Assembly: GCF_030409325.1 (NCBI RefSeq)
Contig: NZ_JAUFPR010000002.1
Location: forward strand, 868,001-932,000
From: Mucilaginibacter aquaedulcis
Lineage (GTDB): Bacteria; Bacteroidota; Bacteroidia; Sphingobacteriales; Sphingobacteriaceae
DNA length: 64,000 nucleotides
Reading direction: 5' to 3'
A model generated the notes under the pieces. The model did no database searches and was not told the DNA's origin. It saw only the letters and a program-made list of their open reading frames with translations. Below are positions 35,235-44,544 of this stretch, in pieces; the stretch's first letter is position 1; every line of letters begins with the position of its first letter. The position numbers and the translations under genes were made by a program.

Positions 35235-35408
35235 ATGGAAAATTTTCAAAAATTAAAAGAAGTGATTGCAGCTGCTGAGGTTGACGCAGCAAGCTTTTAT
35301 GAAAAAGGCAACAAAGCAGCCGGAACTCGTCTGCGTAACGCTATGCAACAATTAAAAGTATTAGCTACAGATATCCGTAAAGAGGTTACCGAGAAAAAGA
35401 ACGCATAA
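35235..35408 (+). CDS. Histone H1-like (Hc1-type) small basic protein
   Basis: A 57-residue protein (MENFQKLKEVIAAAEVDAAS at the start, ending IRKEVTEKKNA) that is all-helical and lysine-rich. It contains FYEKGNKAAGTRLRNAMQQL, the hallmark of small Bacteroidota histone-H1/Hc1-like DNA-binding proteins. It has a good context with no nearby alternative start, and a terminator follows. It lies 105 bases after eboF but probably has its own promoter. It probably binds DNA as a nucleoid protein. Confidence 0.85.
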   Translation: MENFQKLKEVIAAAEVDAASFYEKGNKAAGTRLRNAMQQLKVLATDIRKEVTEKKNA

Positions 35409-35435
35409 TCAAAAGCGATTAAAGCTCATTAAAGG

Positions 35436-35466
35436 AAAGCCCTGCTAAAATTTAGCCGGGCTTTTG
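35436..35466 (+). terminator. Terminator of the histone-like gene
   Basis: AAAGCCCTGCTA pairs with TAGCCGGGCTTT (one mismatch) around a 5-nt loop, ending in TTTTG. Confidence 0.75.
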
Positions 35467-35553
35467 CATTTATTTCATGTTTGTCGCAACAGCACCCTAT
35501 TATTGACGCGTTTGCATACCATACTTCTATACACCAAATGCTAAATTTGATAT

Positions 35554-35862
35554 ATGAAAGTTGTACGTGTTCAATATACCACCCGCCCGGAGTTTGCTCC
35601 CATTAATCAGCAAAATATTGCAGCCATAGTAGCTGAGCTTAAAATACTTAACCACCCTGGAATTAAGTATACTGCCTGGTTGCTGCCCGATGGTAAAACC
35701 TTTATGCATTTTGATCAATTGGAAAGCGAGGATGCACACCAGGTATTACAGCAACTTGCATCATTTAAAAAGTTTGCTGAGGAGCTATGGGCAAGCAATT
35801 TGGAGGTTGAGCCAAATTTAGAATTACTATCGCTGGTGTCTTCAACGGAAAGCTATTTTTAA
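35554..35862 (+). CDS. Small protein, possible dimeric alpha-beta barrel
   Basis: A 102-residue soluble protein (KVVRVQYTTRPEFAP, ELKILNHPGIKYTAWLLPDGKTFMHFDQLE, LQQLASFKKFAEEL). The strand-helix-strand order and the FMHFDQLES pattern recall the dimeric alpha-beta barrel (antibiotic-biosynthesis-monooxygenase-like) fold, but no catalytic residue is evident. Function is unknown. It is followed by a bidirectional terminator. Confidence 0.7.
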   Translation: MKVVRVQYTTRPEFAPINQQNIAAIVAELKILNHPGIKYTAWLLPDGKTFMHFDQLESEDAHQVLQQLASFKKFAEELWASNLEVEPNLELLSLVSSTESYF

Positions 35863-35884
35863 ATTATACTTACTAATTTAATAT

Positions 35885-35922
35885 ACCCAAAGCCTTTAAG
35901 GTGGTTTTAAAGACTTTGGGTT
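35885..35922. terminator. Bidirectional terminator between convergent transcripts
   Basis: ACCCAAAGCCTTTAA pairs with TTAAAGACTTTGGGT (one mismatch), between the plus-strand gene ending 35862 and the minus-strand gene ending 35933. Confidence 0.7.
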
Positions 35923-35932
35923 GAAAGTATGA

Positions 35933-36484
35933 TCATTTAAATATACTGCCCTGGTAACCTTCAACTGCACGTTGCGGAGCACGGTCAATATATATTTGCC
36001 TGTCCTGGGGTGCCCAGGTTGCCAAACCATCCACGTACCGGTTAAACATACAAAATGCAGCTGCTATTAAAACGGTATCATGAATCTCAACTTCAGAAGC
36101 CCCTTCATTCTTTGCCTTTTCTATCTGATCTGCTGTTACCGATTTACCACCTTTTTGTACACTCCTGGCTATAGTCAACAATGCTTTCATCTTTGGCGAA
36201 ACATCAGCCGAAACCGATGGATCATTTTTAATAGCATCTATTTGGTTTATATCACACCCCAGATAGTACCCCGCTATGGCACCATGAACATTTTGGCAAA
36301 AAAAACAATCGTTTAAATAGGATGTATAAGTAGCTATCAGCTCACGTTCACCGCGGGTTAAAGTATTATTATCATCACGTAATAAAACCTCGGCCAGGGC
36401 ATTTAAGGGTTTTTCTGTTTCAGGCCGGTAAGCCATTGGCCCGCGTATACCTGGCAAATCGTTATTTAAATTAATATGTGCCAT
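35933..36484 (-). CDS. Carboxymuconolactone decarboxylase/AhpD-like protein 1
   Basis: A 183-residue all-helical protein of the AhpD/CMD superfamily. The peroxidase-type active site is present: Glu48, then Cys60-x-x-Cys63 and His67 (NDCFFCQNVHG). This pattern marks peroxidase-related alkylhydroperoxidase-D-like proteins rather than true decarboxylases. It begins three bases after the 36488-37039 gene ends, and the two are closely related in sequence, a tandem duplication. It is the last gene of the minus-strand set. Confidence 0.85.
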   Translation of the reverse strand: MAHINLNNDLPGIRGPMAYRPETEKPLNALAEVLLRDDNNTLTRGERELIATYTSYLNDCFFCQNVHGAIAGYYLGCDINQIDAIKNDPSVSADVSPKMKALLTIARSVQKGGKSVTADQIEKAKNEGASEVEIHDTVLIAAAFCMFNRYVDGLATWAPQDRQIYIDRAPQRAVEGYQGSIFK

Positions 36485-36487
36485 AAT

Positions 36488-37039
36488 TTATGCATTAACT
36501 GGGTTTACCGGTAATGAATATCCTTGTATCATGCGCTTCCCCATATCTTTATACGCTTCGGGATCTGTTGGGGTAAAGCTTGCCAAACCATCTACATAAC
36601 GATTGAACATACAAAATGCCGCCGCTATTAGTACAGTATCATGTATTTCTTTGTCTGTAGCACCAAGTTCTTTGGCCGCTATAACATCTGCTTCTTTTAC
36701 GTGCTTACCCAATATTTGTACTTTGCCTGCTATATTCAGCAAAGCCTTCATTTTATCGCTGATATTGGCATGTTCCATATCATTTAATACATCGTCAACA
36801 ACAGTATCATTCTCCGGAAACAAGCACCTTGCAGCGGCTGCATGACTATTTGTACAAAAAAAACAATCGTTCCTGTTTGACACGTAAGCCGCTATTAATT
36901 CCCGGTTCGCCTGTGAAAGGGGCGAATCCCCTCGTAATAAAACTTCTGCCAGATCATAAAGATATTTTCCTGTTTCGGGTCTGAACATTACCAGCGACCT
37001 TATTCCAGGTACGCCTTCAGGTACATTGATGTGTGCCAT
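36488..37039 (-). CDS. Carboxymuconolactone decarboxylase/AhpD-like protein 2
   Basis: A 183-residue paralogue of the neighbouring gene, with an intact redox site (Cys59-x-x-Cys62 and His66 in NDCFFCTNSHA) and the same N-terminal start (MAHINVPEGVPGIR). It is 15 bases downstream of the MFS gene. The presence of three such genes in one operon implies non-redundant partners or substrates. Confidence 0.85.
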   Translation of the reverse strand: MAHINVPEGVPGIRSLVMFRPETGKYLYDLAEVLLRGDSPLSQANRELIAAYVSNRNDCFFCTNSHAAAARCLFPENDTVVDDVLNDMEHANISDKMKALLNIAGKVQILGKHVKEADVIAAKELGATDKEIHDTVLIAAAFCMFNRYVDGLASFTPTDPEAYKDMGKRMIQGYSLPVNPVNA

Positions 37040-37054
37040 ATAATAGTTTTTATT

Positions 37055-38341
37055 TTAATGATTATCTGATAAAATTCCAGCTTCGTTAAGAGGTTCGATC
37101 GTGGTTTTGTCTTTTATAAACAACAACACAATAAAACCAATAACAAACACCAGCGAAAAAATGAATATGGCATTGCCATATCCTCCTAAGGTGGTAACCA
37201 ATACCCCTATAAACAAAACTGCAGATGCAGTGAATAATCGCCCAACGTTAAAACAAAAGCCAGTTGCGGTAGCCCTGATACCAGTACCAAACAATTGCGG
37301 AATATATGCCGACAGCACCCCCTGGCTGGCTCCAAAAAACAGAGCTATAATAGCTATCTCTACATAAATAACCGGCGAAAAAGAACTGTTTGTTTTAAAA
37401 AGAATAAACGATAACCCGGCACAAACAGCAAAGCAAAGCAGCATTGAACGCCTTAAACCTAATAGTTTAACAAGCCAGCCGGAGAAAAAGCCACCTGTTA
37501 ACCCTCCCATGCCTAAAAACATCATACTTAAGCCACGTTGTTTAGGTGCATCCACCGTAAAAAGGCTTTGTATCCAGGTTGGCAACCACGAAAATATGGC
37601 CCATAAGCCGATAAGCATAGTACCGAACATTATTGAACCAACAATTAATTCCCTACGGTTTGCCGGTGAGAATAATGAATTGCTTGAACTGTCGATGCTC
37701 TTCTGTTTTTTATGATTTTTCCATACTTCCGATTCACTGATAATGATTGCCCCAAGTATGGCAAACGTTATAGGGATAATGCCAATTAAAAAACCTTCGC
37801 GCCATGACGACATGATGTAATTAATAGCACCCGCAGAAAATATACCCACCGGAAAAGCAATGGATAAGATTCCCGTAAATACTGCTTTACTTTTATTGGG
37901 CCATACCTCACTGATAAGAGTAAAAGAAATAACTAACTCACCCCCTACCCCAAACCCGCTCATGAACCGGCATAACACAACACCTGTCCATTGTGGCATC
38001 ATACCGGTTAATATGGTAAATACCCCATAACAAGCCACTGCGTAAACAAAGGCTTTTTTACGTCCGATTTTATCGCTGACAACTCCCCAGATAAATCCAC
38101 CTGCCGCCCATCCAAAAATGAATATGGCGTTGATGTAACCGCTTATGGCGTTTACTTGTTCGGGTGGCAGCTCTCCCTGAAGCTCCTTTATCACTACAGG
38201 CAAATACACCGACATCAGTGTAGATACTGCACCACCCAAAACACTGCTTATAAAGCATATGATAAAAAGCATAGCCAGATCGGCTGTGCTTGTTTTTGAA
38301 ATTGATGTTTCCATCGGCTGTTGAATTGTTATACTGCTCAT
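37055..38341 (-). CDS. MFS transporter
   Basis: A 428-residue transporter with about 12 helices. The loop 2-3 motif is GVVSDKIGRKK (motif A, D-x-x-GRKK) and the middle region is GGELVISFTLISEVWPNKSKAVFTG. It is of the aromatic acid/sugar-porter type, so a small carboxylate or similar solute is likely; direction and substrate cannot be fixed. It lies 15 bases before the AhpD-like gene 36488-37039 and seven after the receptor gene. Confidence 0.88.
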   Translation of the reverse strand: MSSITIQQPMETSISKTSTADLAMLFIICFISSVLGGAVSTLMSVYLPVVIKELQGELPPEQVNAISGYINAIFIFGWAAGGFIWGVVSDKIGRKKAFVYAVACYGVFTILTGMMPQWTGVVLCRFMSGFGVGGELVISFTLISEVWPNKSKAVFTGILSIAFPVGIFSAGAINYIMSSWREGFLIGIIPITFAILGAIIISESEVWKNHKKQKSIDSSSNSLFSPANRRELIVGSIMFGTMLIGLWAIFSWLPTWIQSLFTVDAPKQRGLSMMFLGMGGLTGGFFSGWLVKLLGLRRSMLLCFAVCAGLSFILFKTNSSFSPVIYVEIAIIALFFGASQGVLSAYIPQLFGTGIRATATGFCFNVGRLFTASAVLFIGVLVTTLGGYGNAIFIFSLVFVIGFIVLLFIKDKTTIEPLNEAGILSDNH

Positions 38342-38348
38342 ATCTCAA

Positions 38349-41114
38349 TTATTTTAAAGGGCTGTCAAATACTAAGGCTACATAATAAATTGCGCCTACA
38401 GCTGGTGAGCCATAAGCCTGTGATATATGTTTGTTAAAAATATTGCTCCCACCAATTTTAATAGTTGTATTGGCACGAGGAAGCTTTTTGTTTATCTGCG
38501 CATCAACCATTGAATATGCCTGGATGCGTCCCGGTCTTACACCATTAAATGTTCCATACCAATCAAAAGCATTTTGCCAATGCCAGGCTACATTAAAACC
38601 AAAATCATTAACCACATTAGGATTTCCGAAGGTTGTATTGGTACCCCATTTAGGAGTATTGAACTGTGCTATATTATTGATATCGGCTGTACCAAGATTA
38701 AATAGCGACAATGTAGCATTGCCACCTAACACATAGCCACGACTAAGCAAAAATGTTAAACCCGCGCTTGCTCCCTGTGCCGATACTTTATCACTTGCAT
38801 TTGTGTACAGCTGAAAGGCGCTAACGGTACGATTAGCAACTTCGGCAGCTGCCACTGGGTTTACCTTACCATCGGCGCCTAAAACCGGGTTTGTAGGCCT
38901 CAACACTACGGTGTTTAAAATAAAATCAGTGTACTTGCTATAGTAATAGTTTACATCAACCAATATTTTATCATTGATAAGGCCTTTATAGCCTACCTCA
39001 AACGCCTTTTGTTGTTCTGGCTTAATATACGCAACCTTTGCTTTTACAAGCAGATCCTTATTTGCAAGTACTGCCTGCTGTGGTGTTGAGCCAGCAGCAA
39101 TTGCAGCTCCAACAGCCGGCCCAAATGCATTAACTGAGGCGGCCGTAAACGAATTTTCATACACGTTTAAACCCGCGCTGTTATTTGGTGCTCCTCCTAA
39201 TATGGTGATTGGCCCTACATTAAGGTGAATAAACTGATCAACAGGTGTTGGGTTACGGAAACCGGTTTGATATGATGCCCTAAAATTATGCACTCCGTTT
39301 ACAGTATACACTCCCGAAAAACGTGGAGTAAAACTGCCTTTAAAATTCTCATTCTTATCGTACCTGAGGGATGCAGTTAATTTCAGTTTATCATCAAACA
39401 ACTTTTTAGCGGCTTGTACAAAGCTGCCGTATTCATTAATAGTTATTCGTTTGTCTTTATCATCAAACAAACTACCATTGGTAAACATGCTGTATCTGCG
39501 AAAGCTGCCGCCCGCCAGTAATTCAAATACTTTTGTCAGGGTTGAAAAATCATACTGACCATCTGCATGATAAAATTTACTGTTACTGTAAACCCCTGCC
39601 CCGCTTAAACCATAGTTATGGATTGATGCATCCTTAGCCTGATCAAAAGCGGTGGTACCGGGTAGAAAGCGCCCCTCGTCGGCAAATGATCTGGCAGTTG
39701 TATTGTTGCCTCCCGTTACACCGCTTATGGTACCATTAAATGCGGCAGCATATCGGGTAAACCAAGTATCATCTGCCTGGGCTGGCGAAACTGTATTGCC
39801 ACTCAAATCCTTTACCCAATCACGATTGATGAATTGAGCAAGGGAACGGGTATTGTATGAATCATGAGAGTTTTCACCAACAGTATATCCACGTACGAAG
39901 AAATTACTACCCTTTAATTCAATCCGGTGAGTTTGTAAAACAAAATTATTGAGGTCAAAACGGCTGCTACCCGTATAGCTTGCTGTACCACGACCATAAT
40001 TATATTGGTATATACCTTCTAAATTGTTGGTAAAACGATAATGTAACGCTCCATTTAATTTAAGGCTGTACACACCGTAATTCATCAGATCCTTCTCCTC
40101 GTAGCCTGTACGTGATACCACGCCAATGCCAGGAAGATTCCGAGATACTTCATCACCATAAATATTAAGTGCATCACGAGCAGGGTTGTTTAGGCCATGT
40201 TGAGAAGCCGGTACCGATGTACTTACATCTGTATAATCATTGGCGTACCAGTCTGTACCACGCAGGTATGATGCATTTATTTTTAAGGCCAACCGATCAT
40301 TAAAAGCTTTGGCATATCGCAGAGCAAAATCGTACAAAGGTTTAGGATCAGCAAAGCTTTCACCTAAATGATTAATCCCGGTTTTAACCTGAACCGATAA
40401 ACCCTGATATTTAAATGGATCTTTTGTGTGCAGGTACAATAACCCATTAAACGCAACCGGGCCATATAGCGCAGATGCCGCACCTGGAATTACCTCTGCC
40501 GATTCAATATCAAGGTCAGATGCTCCAAACAGGTTACCTACAGAAAAATTCAATCCGGGTGTTTGATTATCAACGCCATCCACCAGTTGTAGAAACCTTG
40601 AGTTACCTGTTGAGTTAAAACCGCGGGTGTTTATTTGTTTGTAAGTTATACTGCTGGTTACGGCCTCCACCCCTTTTAAACTCTGTAAACCATCATAAAA
40701 GGTAAATGATGGATTTTCCTTGATCTGCTTCAAGGTTAATTTCTCAATACTCACCGGCGATTGCAGTATGCTTTGATTAACTCTTGTTGCTGCCGAAACA
40801 ACCTCATTAAGCTGCGTGGTTGTAGCTTGTAATGAAACGTTAACAGTTTGATTTGCATTGTTTACAGCCACTTCCTGTTTGTCGTACCCAACACCTGTTA
40901 CAACTAATATAAAAGGCAACTTGATTTTAGTTAACGACAGCGTAAATTCACCACTTGAATTTGTAGTTGTACCTGTCAATTTATCTTTAACATTTACACT
41001 TGCCCCACCCACTGGTTCATTATTTGACTTGACCGTTCCGGATATTTTTATTTTTTCCTGCGCAAATAAGCGCACACATGATAATAGTAATATGATAAGT
41101 AGTATTTTCCTCAT
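38349..41114 (-). CDS. TonB-dependent outer-membrane receptor
   Basis: The product is about 921 residues if started at the ATG at 41114 (MRKILLIILLLSCVRLFAQ as signal peptide); the longer frame from 41138 adds eight residues before the signal and is unlikely. It has a carboxypeptidase-regulatory-like domain (IKISGTVKSNNEPVGGASV), a plug domain (SPVSIEKLTLKQI; GVEAVTSSITYKQINTRGFN; GAASALYGPVAFNG) and a 22-stranded barrel ending in the aromatic residue of ALVFDSPLK. It is not a SusC partner, since no SusD is near. Grouped with an MFS pump and three AhpD-like proteins, it may take up the ligand that these process. Confidence 0.92.
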   Translation of the reverse strand: MRKILLIILLLSCVRLFAQEKIKISGTVKSNNEPVGGASVNVKDKLTGTTTNSSGEFTLSLTKIKLPFILVVTGVGYDKQEVAVNNANQTVNVSLQATTTQLNEVVSAATRVNQSILQSPVSIEKLTLKQIKENPSFTFYDGLQSLKGVEAVTSSITYKQINTRGFNSTGNSRFLQLVDGVDNQTPGLNFSVGNLFGASDLDIESAEVIPGAASALYGPVAFNGLLYLHTKDPFKYQGLSVQVKTGINHLGESFADPKPLYDFALRYAKAFNDRLALKINASYLRGTDWYANDYTDVSTSVPASQHGLNNPARDALNIYGDEVSRNLPGIGVVSRTGYEEKDLMNYGVYSLKLNGALHYRFTNNLEGIYQYNYGRGTASYTGSSRFDLNNFVLQTHRIELKGSNFFVRGYTVGENSHDSYNTRSLAQFINRDWVKDLSGNTVSPAQADDTWFTRYAAAFNGTISGVTGGNNTTARSFADEGRFLPGTTAFDQAKDASIHNYGLSGAGVYSNSKFYHADGQYDFSTLTKVFELLAGGSFRRYSMFTNGSLFDDKDKRITINEYGSFVQAAKKLFDDKLKLTASLRYDKNENFKGSFTPRFSGVYTVNGVHNFRASYQTGFRNPTPVDQFIHLNVGPITILGGAPNNSAGLNVYENSFTAASVNAFGPAVGAAIAAGSTPQQAVLANKDLLVKAKVAYIKPEQQKAFEVGYKGLINDKILVDVNYYYSKYTDFILNTVVLRPTNPVLGADGKVNPVAAAEVANRTVSAFQLYTNASDKVSAQGASAGLTFLLSRGYVLGGNATLSLFNLGTADINNIAQFNTPKWGTNTTFGNPNVVNDFGFNVAWHWQNAFDWYGTFNGVRPGRIQAYSMVDAQINKKLPRANTTIKIGGSNIFNKHISQAYGSPAVGAIYYVALVFDSPLK

Positions 41115-41221
41115 TGTGAATATAATTGGGGGAATCACAAAGGCATGGCATAGGCATTGCTCATTTTATAAATAAGCAGTTGCTTAACCGTACCGGTATG
41201 GTAGTTTTAGGTTTGTAATAA

Positions 41222-41788
41222 TTAAACAGTTTTCTTCAAATGATCATAGCCCTGTGGCAGACGGGTATAACCGTGATTAACCAATCTTTCTGCCAGTACA
41301 TCATAATATCCTGCCTGAGCGGGCAATGCTGTACCAAGCCCATCCACATAACGATTGTAAAGGCAAAATAATCCGGCAATTAAAACCGTATCATGTATCT
41401 CTAAATCGGTTGCTCCAGCTTGTTTGGCACGATCAATAGTATCAGGTGTAACGCTTTTACCACTTTCGCGAGTTAATGAAGCTATAGTTAACAGCGCTTT
41501 CATTTTTTCGCTTACAGGTGCGGTTTCAATGTTCTTTTTAACCATTTCGGCCGTTTCACTTTCTCCGGCTAATACATTTGCAGCGGCGGTGTGGGCAGTG
41601 GTGCAAAAAGTACACTCGTTCCCTGATGATACAACAGTGGCTATCAGCTCGCGCTCGGCTTCTGTTAATGATGATGGCCCCCGCAGTAATAATTGGGTAA
41701 GATGGCGTATGGGTTCTGCAGTGTTTTTACTATATTCTAACAACCCGGTAATACCAGGCAAATGATCTTCAAGTGTAATAAAAGGCAT
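41222..41788 (-). CDS. Carboxymuconolactone decarboxylase/AhpD-like protein 3
   Basis: A 188-residue paralogue of the two downstream copies, about 40 percent alike by eye. The active site is NECTFCTTAHT (Cys59, Cys62, His66). It is located at the head of the set, 107 bases before the receptor start, so the three paralogues flank the receptor and transporter. Confidence 0.85.
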   Translation of the reverse strand: MPFITLEDHLPGITGLLEYSKNTAEPIRHLTQLLLRGPSSLTEAERELIATVVSSGNECTFCTTAHTAAANVLAGESETAEMVKKNIETAPVSEKMKALLTIASLTRESGKSVTPDTIDRAKQAGATDLEIHDTVLIAGLFCLYNRYVDGLGTALPAQAGYYDVLAERLVNHGYTRLPQGYDHLKKTV

Positions 41789-41906
41789 AAATAAAATATC
41801 ATGAAATGATTAATAATGAAGCACTTCTCGTGCTACCGAACAAATCAATCCGGAGCTTGAAAATTAAATCAACATGAAATAATAATGAGTAAGCAGCTTC
41901 TGTTAG

Positions 41907-42467
41907 TTAAACGATGTTGCCTTGATGATCGGGAGGTTGAATAGGTTTTGAAAGGTAAGTATGGAGTATTTGAGGAGTGGTTTTACAAAATACAGTATTA
42001 AAAGGTATTTCAGGAACGCTTATTTTATAGTCAAATGAAGAATAATTATAATCTGGGGCTATTTCAGATTTCTTCATTACCGGCACATGATTCTTTTTAT
42101 TAAGTGGCTGGTCACTGATTTCTTTGCCCATTATCACCTTTTCACTTACGAGTCTTGTTTTTTCATGATTAGCGATACACTTTACATACATCGTATCGCG
42201 GGTCATTTTCATAGCTACGTAGTTGTAACTGTTACCACTAACTTCAATGTGTCCGCATATGTTTTGGTATTCCAACTGTTCCTCTACATAAGGCATACGT
42301 ACAGGTATTTTCAACTCAACAAGCTCTGATGATTTATATAAGCCTTTGCTTATTTGTTCATTAGCAATGCTATCTGATTGCTTAATAAAATATTGAAACA
42401 ATAGCATGTAGCCCCCCATGTTAAACACGAGCACCAATAGCATTGCTATCGCAGATATTTTTTTCAA
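41907..42467 (-). CDS. Membrane-anchored hypothetical protein
   Basis: A 186-residue protein with one N-terminal hydrophobic segment (ISAIAMLLVLVFNMGGYMLLFQYF), then a beta-rich extracytoplasmic part (MKMTRDTMYVKCIANHEKTRL) and a Pro-rich end. The frame begins with TTG at 42467; an ATG at residue 8 would give a shorter form. Similar unnamed proteins occur near Bacteroidota receptor genes. It is on the same strand as, and 118 bases upstream of, the AhpD-like gene. Confidence 0.6.
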   Translation of the reverse strand: MKKISAIAMLLVLVFNMGGYMLLFQYFIKQSDSIANEQISKGLYKSSELVELKIPVRMPYVEEQLEYQNICGHIEVSGNSYNYVAMKMTRDTMYVKCIANHEKTRLVSEKVIMGKEISDQPLNKKNHVPVMKKSEIAPDYNYSSFDYKISVPEIPFNTVFCKTTPQILHTYLSKPIQPPDHQGNIV

Positions 42468-42593
42468 ATATGGGTTTACTTAAGGTTGTCATAAAATTAT
42501 AATTTTAATACTAAAAACCAAATGCTTATAAACAAAAAAGCTGGTTCCAATTATAATCTTATAACTATTTCCTTAAGTATTTTTGGATCCCTT

Positions 42594-42815
42594 CTACATC
42601 TTGGGTATTTCAGGGCCGCTGTAAGGATGTTCAAGCGCATGTATGATCTGCAGCAACCGGTGTTGAGCATTCTCGTTCCTGGGGTCTACTCTGATCATTT
42701 CTAAGTTTCTTTTTACAGCCTCTTTAACTTCATATTGAGTGGTAGCTCTGTCTATACGAAGCTTTTCAGGCAAATTTGCCGTTTCAAAATACGCGATCAA
42801 CTCCTGTTCTGTCAT
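42594..42815 (-). CDS. Small DUF6965-like protein
   Basis: A 73-residue soluble protein (TEQELIAYFETANLPEKLRIDRATT, EAVKRNLEMIRV, HRLLQIIHALEHPY) that resembles the short DUF6965 family found in sphingobacteria; I am moderately sure of that name. It has no known function. It lies between the GMC oxidoreductase gene and the hypothetical membrane protein gene on the same strand. Confidence 0.7.
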   Translation of the reverse strand: MTEQELIAYFETANLPEKLRIDRATTQYEVKEAVKRNLEMIRVDPRNENAQHRLLQIIHALEHPYSGPEIPKM

Positions 42816-42867
42816 TTTACAAAAATAGTAAACCCGGTTAATACGTCAACTTTAAGTCCCGAATACT

Positions 42868-44544
42868 TTATATGTTCATTTTTTTCAATTCACTTACAGC
42901 ATGATCGGCCGCCCTTGCAGTAAAGGCCATATAAGTTAATGAAGGATTTACACAAGATGCGGAAACCATGAATGATCCATCGGTTATGAAAACATTTGGA
43001 GCGTCCCAAACCTGGTTCCACTTATTGAGCACTGATGTTTTAGGATCATGTCCCATTCTGGCAGAGCCCATTTCGTGTATGGCTCCTATATTTTTACGCT
43101 GCTCAAAGCTTTTTATATGTTTCATTCCGGATCTTTCCAGCATCTCTTTAGCATCGGCCTCCATGTCAATCTCCATTTTGCGTTCATTCTCTTTTAAGCC
43201 AATATCAACATTAAGCGTATTTAGCCCCCACTTATCTTTAACCTGTTTGTTGATGCTTATCCTGTTTTCGCGATAAGGCAATACTTCACCGAAACTTACT
43301 ATTGACATTGACCAGTTCCCAGGCTCTGTAAGTGCATCTTTCAGATCAGCACCAATACTAATTTCAGGTATTTCCCTGCTCCAGGTTTCCCGGCCCGCTC
43401 CTCCCTGATAACCAAATCCGCGTAAATAATCGCGCCGGTCACCAAATATGTTTCTGTAACGAGGGATATATATGCCATTTGCTCTACGGCCGAATGTGTA
43501 TTTATCTTCATAACCCTCCATAATACCGGAAGCTCCACCACCTACGTGATGATCCATAATATTGTACCCCAACTGTCCGCTGCTGCTGCCTAAGCCCTCC
43601 GGCCAGATGTCAGTGGCAGAATGCATCAGGATCCATGCGCTGTTAAAGGTGCTGGCGTTTAAGAAAATGATCTTTGCGTTATAGGTGTATGTTTTATTAT
43701 TTTCTGCATCAAGCACTTCAACGCCGGTCGCTTTTTTAGTATCCTTATTATATAACACTCTGGTAACTATTGACCACGGCCTAACTGTTAAATTTTTTGT
43801 AGCCATTGCAGCCGGCAATGTTGATGATTGTGTACTGAAATACCCTCCAAACGGGCAGCCAAGAATACACTTGTTACGATACTGGCAGTTTGTGCGGCCA
43901 TGCATAGGAACAGTTATATTGGCAGTACGGCCAATGATCATGGCCCGTTTACCGCCAAATTGCTTTTTGATACGGGCGGCTACATCTTTTTCTACGCAAT
44001 TCATTTCCATAGGTGGTTGAAACTGTCCATCAGGAAGTTGGGGTAGTCCCTCCAATGAACCACTGATACCAGCAAACTTCTCGGCGTGGTCATACCAAGG
44101 TGCAATTTCTTTATAACGTACCGGCCAATCAATCGCTATACCCTCTTTAGCGTTAGCTTCAAAATCATAATCACTCCAGCGATAACTTTGTCGTCCCCAC
44201 ATTAATGAACGCCCTCCTACATGATAACCCCTGCGCCAGTTGTAAGGTTGAACTTGTGTGTAAGGGTTTTCAGTTTCATTAACCCAGAAATCTATATTTG
44301 ATTCATTTAAACCACCAGCTTTATATAATACAGGGTAATCTTTAATCTTAGCCTGAATAACAGCATCACGATGTGGAAATTCCCATGGAGCCTTGGTTGC
44401 TGTTTTATAACCGGTAATATGTTCAATGTTTTCGCCTCTTTCTAACATCAATACTTTGAGACCTTTTTCAGTTAATTCTTTCGCGGCCCAACCACCCGAA
44501 ATTCCAGAGCCAACAACTATTGCATCATAAGTGTAGTTATCCAT
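42868..44544 (-). CDS. GMC-family FAD-dependent oxidoreductase
   Basis: A 558-residue flavoenzyme. The FAD-binding P-loop is VVGSGISGGWAAKEL at about 10-24, and the central block YRNKCILGCPFGGYFSTQSS and the C-terminal catalytic region (HEMGSARMG, SCVNPSLTYMAFTARAADHAV) are typical of the Bacteroidota glucose/choline-oxidase-like dehydrogenases. These commonly pair with a gluconate-2-dehydrogenase-subunit-3 protein, which is absent here. The substrate is unknown (sugar or alcohol likely). A 474-base gap lies upstream. Confidence 0.9.
   Translation of the reverse strand: MDNYTYDAIVVGSGISGGWAAKELTEKGLKVLMLERGENIEHITGYKTATKAPWEFPHRDAVIQAKIKDYPVLYKAGGLNESNIDFWVNETENPYTQVQPYNWRRGYHVGGRSLMWGRQSYRWSDYDFEANAKEGIAIDWPVRYKEIAPWYDHAEKFAGISGSLEGLPQLPDGQFQPPMEMNCVEKDVAARIKKQFGGKRAMIIGRTANITVPMHGRTNCQYRNKCILGCPFGGYFSTQSSTLPAAMATKNLTVRPWSIVTRVLYNKDTKKATGVEVLDAENNKTYTYNAKIIFLNASTFNSAWILMHSATDIWPEGLGSSSGQLGYNIMDHHVGGGASGIMEGYEDKYTFGRRANGIYIPRYRNIFGDRRDYLRGFGYQGGAGRETWSREIPEISIGADLKDALTEPGNWSMSIVSFGEVLPYRENRISINKQVKDKWGLNTLNVDIGLKENERKMEIDMEADAKEMLERSGMKHIKSFEQRKNIGAIHEMGSARMGHDPKTSVLNKWNQVWDAPNVFITDGSFMVSASCVNPSLTYMAFTARAADHAVSELKKMNI

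Noticed and set aside
38349..41114. Receptor as a SusC-type glycan importer
   Set aside because: No SusD gene follows; the neighbours are an MFS transporter and AhpD-like genes.
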